A stretch of 64,000 nucleotides of DNA from Ochotona curzoniae (Eukaryota > Chordata > Mammalia > Lagomorpha > Ochotonidae), in assembly GCF_017591425.1 (NCBI RefSeq), contig NW_024466512.1:16743001-16807000 (forward strand). Direction: 5' to 3'. Position numbers and translations under genes: made by a program. The notes beneath the pieces are model-generated. The model saw only the letters and a list, made by a program, of their open reading frames with translations, searched no databases and was not told the origin of the DNA. This document shows positions 56,811 to 64,000 of this stretch, piece by piece (the first letter of the stretch is position 1; each line of letters opens with the position of its first letter).

Positions 56811-57829
56811 AACTTGATTTCTTTTGGATAAGCTGAAGTCCCAGTTTTAAATCAAACTACCCATGATTGATACTGAGCAGAGCAAAAATGTTAAATGAGA
56901 TTAATGGAAATTTTTGGTCAGTTAAAGAGCTGCATCTGGTTGAAATAAAGATTCACTGATCAAATTGCTAATTTCTGATGCAGAGCTGACTCAGACTGTA
57001 ATTCTGTGTGAGAAGCCTGTCCTTGGAAGTTTCTAGAAAGCTTGCGACCTGCCCCACCTCCCCTTTTGATTTTCCTCAGATTATATGCAGAGATTTGACA
57101 TTGTTACACTGCATGAACAAACACCTCTCTGGTGGCTAACGTCTAACCTGGAGACCTAAACAGTGAGAGCTCCCCCAAGTTTCCTTCTAAGGAATAATAT
57201 TGTGAAATGTTAGTGCTTACCTTGCATTGTCAGTGCAAAGAAAGGAGACCTTATTTCCCATTTGAGAGAATGAGGATTCCTCCAAAGTATTTTTCTTTGG
57301 ATTATCAGAACATAATGAAGATGCTTCAAATGCAGAAGGAGCTTGGTGAGATCAGAGAATATGTGTTCCAATGTCTAAGTTTTCAAGAAGATTAAATAGC
57401 TGGTATAATGAAAGATGAGTACAGAGAGCTGGCAGGTCCAAATTATAGCCTGATTTTGTCACTGACTATTTTGTTTCTGAAAATATCTATGCCTGTTTAT
57501 TATTTTTAACATAGAATGACAGAAATAGAACTAAACCATCTCAACAGCACCTAGGAAATTTCTGGGGGATTTCTTAAAAAGTTGCTAAACAAAGCCACCT
57601 CATACCTTCTCTACTATAGTATTTGCAAAATTGAAGTGACAATATGTTTGTGTTATACCTAAATATTATAGGATATGATAATTAAGGAAAGTAAATGATG
57701 TGTTTCAGATGGTCTACATCCAAACTTTTCTACTGTGTTCATCTCTGTTCTGTTGGATAAGCTGCTTATGAAATGATTGTGAAAATGTTGGATACCTGGC
57801 ACAGTGTTTGAGAAAATAATCAGGTGCAG
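56811..57829. other. Unassigned AT-rich DNA
   Basis: A 62-codon frame at 57207-57395 is not recognised; no repeat seen. Confidence 0.45.
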
Positions 57830-58050
57830 TGGTTAATCATATGACTTCCGTAGCCAGTTGGTTTGAGTGGCAACTTATGCCCTCACAAATCAAGTAAGCT
57901 TCGGTAAGAGTGCTAATCTCTCCCTCTTAAAACGTTATGACTCTACTGACCCAACCTGGTGAGCTCAATGAGGAGGGAAATGAGACCATCCATACAGAGC
58001 ACACTTGACGTATGTAGGGACAATCCAATAAGTGTTAGCTGTTCTTCTCA
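57830..58050 (+). mobile_element. MIR SINE
   Basis: GTGGTTAATCATATGACTTCCGTAGCCAGTTGGTTTGAGTGGCAAC (head), CTAATCTCTCCCTCTTAAAACG (core), AATGAGGAGGGAAATG, and CCAATAAGTGTTAGCTGTTC (3' end) are in MIR order. Confidence 0.75.
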
Positions 58051-58829
58051 TACAGGTAGACGCCTTCACACAAGCTATAGTTCAAAGCCATAAAATACTA
58101 TTGAAAATATGGTTGATGTTTCCAGGTGGTTTGTAGTGCTGAAGCGTTTGCCCACTTTATTTTCCTTCCATGTGGCTAGATGCCATTAACTCAGGCTAAT
58201 AAATATTGACTTACAGTCCCTACATGTATTGTACAAGGGTTTTCAAGTTTTTTAAGAGAAACTTTATTTCCCATAAGATTGTCCTTGTGAGAATTGAGAG
58301 ACTCAGATGAGTTTTCTCATTGATTCTTGGGCTTTTTCTCTGTCGAAGGCAGAGACCTCTGGGTAGCCTGCTCGGATCCATCAGGTTATTAAAACCAGAT
58401 GTGTCATCTCTGCATCAATATATTGAGCATGGACTGTGTCATGTACTATGAGGTACAGTGGGAAGTGGGATATTGGGCAACCCAAGTTGTTTTTTCTTCA
58501 CTCAGTGAGTGAAAGTCAGTATACGCACTTGCACTCAGCATCATGTGTGTCAAACTTCAAGTCGTCAGCACTTGAGACCACCATGGCGTATGACTAGGGT
58601 TGATAGCTTCCATAATAATCAGATACCTTCATCCTGGAAAGACTGCAAATGAAGTCTGAGAGCCTGAAGCAAGGGATTCATTTTCCCCCTATATGCCAAA
58701 GAAAGTTAATTTACAATCCACAAATGCTTCTCTTTTAGGGCTTAAGAATCAAAGATGCTGTTATTTAACTTCCGCTTGGTTTCTTCTTCACCCTTGATTT
58801 TAGATTTCAATTTTGAATTGCCTTGGATT
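58051..58829. other. Unassigned AT-rich DNA
   Basis: No gene or recognised repeat. Confidence 0.5.
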
Positions 58830-59110
58830 TTTAAAAAATATATTTTACAATGTTTAATTGGCACAGATTGTGTATGTTTAAGGTGTGAAATGATTTGTGT
58901 ACATGGTCTAATGGCCGTACACTGTGTAATAGTGGTCCATTGATTGCTGTCAAAACTGAAGACCAGATTCCCAATTCTTAAGTTAGAAATGGAGTCTGTG
59001 CTCTGACATCTCTGCATCCCCCCAGCTTCCCAGCTTCTAGCATCACCTTTCCTTTCTGCTTCTATGAATTCACCTTCTTGGATTCTACACACACTAAATT
59101 TGGTTTCCTG
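58830..59110. mobile_element. Possible old L1M-type fragment
   Basis: TTTTACAATGTTTAATTGGCACAGATTGTGTATG..., GTGTGAAATGATTTGTGTACATG and CATCTCTGCATCCCCCCAGCTTCC resemble a remembered L1M-associated segment (TTGTACATATTTATGGGGTACATGTGA...). Diverged; orientation uncertain. Confidence 0.4.
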
Positions 59111-61359
59111 GCTCATTCGTGGGAAGAATGTTGTAATACGTGCCTTGTTTTTCCCTTCAGATAAAGGACTTTGTTGATTATACTACTAAATACTTTAGGT
59201 GTAAAAAACATCCACAAGACTCAGAAGAATTTATATGGAAATGAAGGTAGCACTACATTTGCTTAATTAGACAGATGTACTCGTAAAGTGAGGCAAGTGT
59301 CAGCTGAAATGGAAGGAATTGGGCTGGGAGGGGAATTCCTTCTAGCTGTTTTCCTGGGTTAGTTCAAGGGTTGTTGTGCATGCTTGTCTCTGAGGACTCT
59401 TCAGTGCTCCACAGAAAAGATACGGCTTTCTCACATTCAATAAAGTATTCAAATTAACCTCCTTTGACACTGTGCTATAACTTCTGTCAAACAAAAGAAA
59501 GTAGATTGCAGGTTTCCACAAGAATGACAGAGACCTAACCTCTTCCCTAATGCAGAGGTGTGCCAGCATAACCTTGGAGCTTTGAGCAGTTTTATGATGA
59601 AATCTGCCTAAAATCAATCACTGGGAACTCCCAAAGCTCAGCTTCAGGAACAAAGCATGTTTCTCAATGTTTAAAAATAAAATCAAAATTTGAGCGAGTC
59701 TGTTTTCCACTTGAGTTGGTTCAACCAACTTAGTCACGTTAGCAGGTTGAATTGAATATAGTTAACCTTGTGTAAAACAAACATTTCACACAAGTGCTTG
59801 GAATTGATGCAGTCATAGATGACATAGAGAGCATACTTAGGAAATGGTAGCACATGGATGTGGGTATTTAATCTCATAGCCCAATTCTGAGACTCAGAGA
59901 CTCAGAGCCATAGACAAACTTATAATGTCAAAAGGCAGAGACTCACAGGCACAGGTCCACATACACTCCAATACTGATACGTTCAAAAACATCTTGGATT
60001 CATTTAGGTGTACATTTGCAGATAATTTAGCCTTACACAGAATGCACCACTAAGCATAATTATGACCTAAGGAAAAGTCACAGAATCAATTCTGTGATAT
60101 ATAAATTATGGCTCATTATATTTATTGAGAAAAATCATTGAGCTATATACCAAACAAATACACATACATACACAGTTAATCTCTTGCCTGATTAAATGTA
60201 TTAGCTCTTTAAGCAACCGTGGTTCTTGCCTTGTTGGGTCATTTAGAAGGCAAGATTGGAATTGCAGACTACATAGAGAGGAATAATACTCAGTTTACTA
60301 GAAAACAAGATTCTGCTAGTATTTTCTTCTAATGAGAACCAAGAAATCTAAGCAGGAAGCATAAACTGTTTTCTTAGGTTTTGAGGCTGGCAAAGATGAA
60401 GACAGCACACCAAAATGACCTGTAGAAATGATAGTTCTTACACATCATACATATGGCATTTTGGAAAATGATTTTGTGCCTACTAATTACTCACATTTTG
60501 GCTCCTTGTGATCTCCTCTTTTGATCAGCAAAGTGGTTAAGAGTCATTAGAATTTTACGTATGTTGTACACTATTTTTGAGGATATCTAGTCACTAAATT
60601 GCAAGTGCAGTAGGCAAATGTATGTCTGAATTGAGTCTGCAACTCATTAATTACAAGACATGACATGAAGAAACCACAGGCTGATGTTGACCTCATAACT
60701 ATTCTAATATAGATAAGACAAGCTGAAAATTAGAGAGGTTATGCGTGAAGGTCCTCAGAGGGACACATAGGCCTTGAGTCTAACGCTGTGATTTTCATCC
60801 AAGATGGATGACACTAGGAAATCAGTATTACGCCATTTCACAGGCCATCTGTGAACTGAGTGGGTGAAGGCACAGGCGCTCTGGAACAAGAAAAGCTGCA
60901 GTGGCCATGCCCTGACTGCCTTGATAAGGAGACTCGGTTGTCCTTAACAAGAAGCCATGGCTTTGATTCCCTGCGCTCCTCTGGTGCCTCTCTGCACATG
61001 TGCACTTTCCTCCTTTATTTTGGACAGTGACAGAAAGCTCTTGGATGAGATTGCTTCCTATTATAAGAGGTACAATTTTTTACTTCAGGAGGAAGTTTTG
61101 CCAATTTATCATTTTCTGGGGTGTAGTTATGGAGAGAGCCAAAATTCTTAAATGGCACAAATATTTATAATCTGCTTCCAAACTCTAATCCTATCTAAGG
61201 CAGTCTTAGTAATATGAATCTAATTCCACTAAAAGGTGATCAAGGGCACAAATCTTTAAGGCTGCTTAGTAAGACTGCAAGGACTACAGTCTGAGAAGCA
61301 GTGAATTGGACTTGACTGCAGAGGCATCTGCAGTATACATTTACACATATCGTTGGCAG
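59111..61359. other. Unassigned DNA
   Basis: No gene, splice-flanked exon or recognised repeat. Short frames such as 59342-59617 minus have no family resemblance. Confidence 0.45.
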
Positions 61360-61930
61360 TTTTGAAAATTAGGCTGCAGAGGAAGGGGAATCCTCATACA
61401 GTTTCCTCGCAGAGAAAATTAGTAAGGCCATCCCCCAAAATGGTACAGAGCTTGCTCAAGCCCTACATAGTGATCCAGTGACTCTACTTCTGGTCATGCA
61501 TCCCAAGGAATGCAGTCAGTGTGTTGAGAGGTCTGCACTTGTATCGCCACTGCATCATTCGTGGTAGCCAAGACATGGAAGCAAGGAAATGGTTTTGTGG
61601 AGTGGTTATACTATAACGGAATGTTTTTCAACCACTGAAAAGAATTCCCATCATATGTGACAGCATGGGTAGGATTGGAGAACATTATGTTAGGGAAATC
61701 AGCCAGGCCAGAGAGACAAACACTGTATGTGTACACTTCGATGTTTAATGCGAAATAGTGGAACTCAGAGAAGCAGAAAGTGCAATAGTGTTGGTAAATA
61801 TGTGGGGATGGGAAAGTGATCAAAGGATGCAAAGTTGCATTTACACCAAAATAATTTTGAGATTTACTGTACATTATGACAAATATAGGTATAATGTATA
61901 GTGCATCTTAATGTTTCAGTAAAACAGTTT
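61360..61930 (+). mobile_element. LINE-1 ORF2 end and 3' UTR, sense
   Basis: GATCCAGTGACTCTACTTCTGGTCATGCATCCCAAGGAATG (61471-61511) matches GACCCAGCAATTCCACTTCTGGGTATATACCC. GTGGTAGCCAAGACATGGAAGCAAGG, ATGTGACAGCATGGGTAGGATTGGAGAACATTATGTTAGGGAAATCAGCCAGGCC (61655-61709) and AGACAAACACTGTATG follow. The 3' UTR end is near 61930. The frame is broken. Confidence 0.82.
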
Positions 61931-62629
61931 TTAAAATGATGCATAATTTGATGCATTTCCATGAGATTTTAAAAACCTTTAGATAATTTTTAAAAAGTAG
62001 ATTTATGTTAAAACTTACTATGATTTTTCTTTAAATCTTGCAAGTCTGGCCTAAAAGTCACAGGGAAACCATAGATGAGATGTTTGCAGAAGCTTGGTTC
62101 TGCAGGAAGACCTTGTGAATCCTAGTTCTCCATAATTTGCCATTAGCTAGCTATTCATTACATTTAATTAGCAAAATGACTCATAATAATACTACCTTTC
62201 TGGTTACAACCCAGTGTTTTCTGTTATAATTATTTTTTTGAATAATGAAGTCACAGATAATTAGAAGTCTGGCTGGTGGGCGGGGTGGGGCTTGGGAAGA
62301 ATCTGGAGAGATGAAAGCATTAGGAAATCATAAAACAATTTGAAATAAGCTGTGTTCCAATAAGATTTAGCAAAAATACACAAGACTATTCCTGGAGAGT
62401 GAAGTAAATAAGAAGAACTAAGGCAAAATAAAAATTTTACTCCACAAAGCAAATCTTGTAAACATTGAGTATAAACTATAAGACATTTATAATCAGTTTT
62501 GGAAGAATTTTTCTTCTATGACTCAGAGAACCAACAATAAGGGGGGAAAGTGGGTAAGTCTAAATTGATTAAGTAAACATCTGTTCATCTAAGCACCGAA
62601 TAAACAAGGTAAGAAGACGAGCCAGAGAC
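61931..62629. other. Unassigned AT-rich DNA
   Basis: No gene or clear repeat. Confidence 0.5.
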
Positions 62630-63020
62630 ATTAAGACACTTGCTATGCATCAGGTTGATAAAATAAACATCCAGGATTTACAGAGAACTGCTACAAATCA
62701 GAAATAAAAGATAAATAACTCAGGGGGAGGATGACAGACTATATGAAAATGTCACACAAAAAAATAGTGGTCAAGAACAACAGGAAAATGTGCTCTACCT
62801 ATTAGGGAATTTAAATTAAGACAAGGCTGAAAATCAAAAGTGGAACCTTGTCAAAGTCTCCAACTGGCAAGGTTGGGAAGTTACACATCTGGAATTCCAT
62901 GCAGTGCTGTTGTGGAGGACTCGGCCTTTCGTAGGACAATTGACAACATTGACTTCGTTGAATTACTGATGTGCCTTGGACCCAACGAGTCTTCTGTTAG
63001 AGGCAAGTTTAACAACTGTA
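62630..63020 (+). mobile_element. LINE-1 ORF2 fragment, sense
   Basis: AATGTGCTCTACCTATTAGGGAATTTAAATTAAGACAAGGC and CAACTGGCAAGGTTGGGAAGTTACACATCTGGAATTCCATGCAGTGCTGTTGTGG follow the ORF2 order CATCACTAATCATCAGAGAAATGCAAATCAAAACCAC...GCAAGGATGTGGAG...CATGCACTGCTGGTGGG. A C-SINE follows immediately at 63023. Confidence 0.7.
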
Positions 63021-63022
63021 TG

Positions 63023-63260
63023 TCTGGCGTCTAGCACAGTAGCCTAATGGCTGCTGGGATCTCATATGGGCACTGGTTCTTACCCTGGCTGCTCCCTGCA
63101 TGTGGCCTGGGAAAGCATTAGAGGACAGTCCAAAGCCTTGGGAACCTGCACCCATGTAGGAGACCCAGAAGAATCTGTGGCCACTTAGGGAACGGACCAG
63201 TGGATGGAAAATCTGACTCTCCTATCTGTAAATCTGACTTCCAATAAAAATCTTTTTCAA
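63023..63260 (+). mobile_element. C-SINE, sense, internally deleted
   Basis: Head TCTGGCGTCTAGCACAGTAGCCTAATGGC runs straight into GCTGGGATCTCATATGGGCACTGGTTCTTACCC, so the segment between A and B boxes is shortened. The CTTCAGATCGGC region is also lost before CTGTGGCCACTTAGGG. Tail TCTGACTTCCAATAAAAATC. Confidence 0.88.
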
Positions 63261-63480
63261 GCTTTTAAAACAAAATTATAGAGAAGTATATGTGAAATGA
63301 TAGCTTTCCACAAGTATGAAAGAAAGCAGAATGAAAGATCAAATAACAAAGGGTGCTGAGCTACTAGAATATAAAGGGGCCATTTTTAGGGAAACTGGGG
63401 GTACCAGGATACCACTCAGAATGTCTAAGGATGCTTCAAGCAATTCATGAAAATTATGACTTGAAATGAACTTATTTTCT

Positions 63481-63798
63481 TAAAGATTAAAAATTTTATT
63501 GCAAAGTCAGATTTACAGATAGGAGATGGAAAAAAAATCTTCCATCTGCTGGATCACTCCACAAGTGGCTGTAACAGCCTGAGCTGAGCTGATCCGAAGC
63601 TAGGAGCCAGATACTACTTCCAGGTTTTCCATGCAGGTGAAGGGTCCCAAGGCTTTAGGCCATCCTCGACTACTTTACCAGGCCACAAGCAGGGAGCTGG
63701 ATGAGAAGTGGAGCAGCTGGGATATGAATTTGCACCCATGTGGGATCCTGGCACATGCAAGGCAAGGACTTCAGGCACTAGGTTACTGCACCAGACCT
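63481..63798 (-). mobile_element. C-SINE, antisense, full length
   Basis: Tail TAAAGATTAAAAATTTTATTGCAAAGTC, body GGATCACTCCACAAGTGGCTG, GGGTCCCAAGGCTTTAGGCCATCCTCGAC, ACCAGGCCACAAGCAGGGAGCTGGATGAGAAG, and head GGTTACTGCACCAGACC. Confidence 0.92.
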
Positions 63799-64000
63799 AG
63801 AATGAATTTATTTTCATGCAGAATCCTTAATGTATGAATAGTTTTTCAAAATATATTCACATGCTGAAATAACTACATCAAACTGACAACAAACTTGTGT
63901 GAAACACCCCATAAATCAGGACCTGATATAGGGAAGCATGTTAAAAATTTTGCTGCATTGCAAAGTAGAGGAAGTTGCTCAACTTTTATTCTCCAGCCAT
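63799..64000. other. Unassigned DNA at the window end
   Basis: No gene or repeat recognised. Confidence 0.5.

Overview
This window looks like nuclear DNA from a lagomorph, most likely a pika (genus Ochotona). It is AT-rich, has long stretches without reading frames, and is packed with about 30 copies of the tRNA-derived lagomorph C-SINE. The copy at 35631-35958 is almost intact. The younger copies end in a CCAATAAAAATAAAT-type tail, which I recall as pika-like, whereas older copies end in a TTTAAATAAATC-type tail as in rabbit. The genus call is therefore an inference from the repeats. No complete protein-coding gene, rRNA, functional tRNA, CRISPR array or bacterial-style operon is visible. 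The longest open frames fall in GC-rich or repeat DNA and read open on both strands, so they are not convincing genes.

Layout. 1-9.7 kb: antisense LINE-1 remnants (1.4-2.7 kb, 6.6-8.5 kb) split by C-SINEs, then a dense SINE cluster at 8.5-9.7 kb that appears to hold a small tandem duplication. 9.7-16.3 kb: mostly unique DNA with an old antisense L1 (12.6-14.2 kb) and three C-SINEs. 16.3-18.2 kb: a solitary endogenous-retrovirus LTR with a clean 5-bp target duplication, followed by two ancient LTR-type repeats. 18.7-21.0 kb: a GC-rich block made of degenerate tandem units (about 60 bp and about 212 bp periods). 21-25.9 kb: SINEs and unique DNA. 26-28.6 kb: an antisense L1 remnant with pieces of ORF2 and ORF1. 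31.6-33.3 kb: a second GC-rich block with LTR-like signals. 34-36 kb: a lagomorph-type L1 3' end and three SINEs. 40.6 kb: a 200-bp polypurine tract. 41.53 kb: the best candidate for a conserved coding exon in the window. 44.6-46.7 kb: a nearly identical 257/259-bp inverted repeat around a 1.5-kb spacer. 47-64 kb: MIRs, sense-strand L1 fragments, MaLR-like LTR pieces, a CA microsatellite and four more SINEs.

The window is best read as intronic or intergenic DNA. If a gene crosses it, the strongest hint is the 80-nt exon-like segment at 41531-41610 on the plus strand (splice acceptor, strong GTAAGT donor, one open frame, four CpGs in an AT-rich setting). Weaker exon-like segments lie at 3033-3080, 13064-13104, 24558-24640 and 45808-45931; some are phase-compatible with each other, but none is recognised as a known protein. 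Repeat family names are from memory of consensus sequences; no database search was run.
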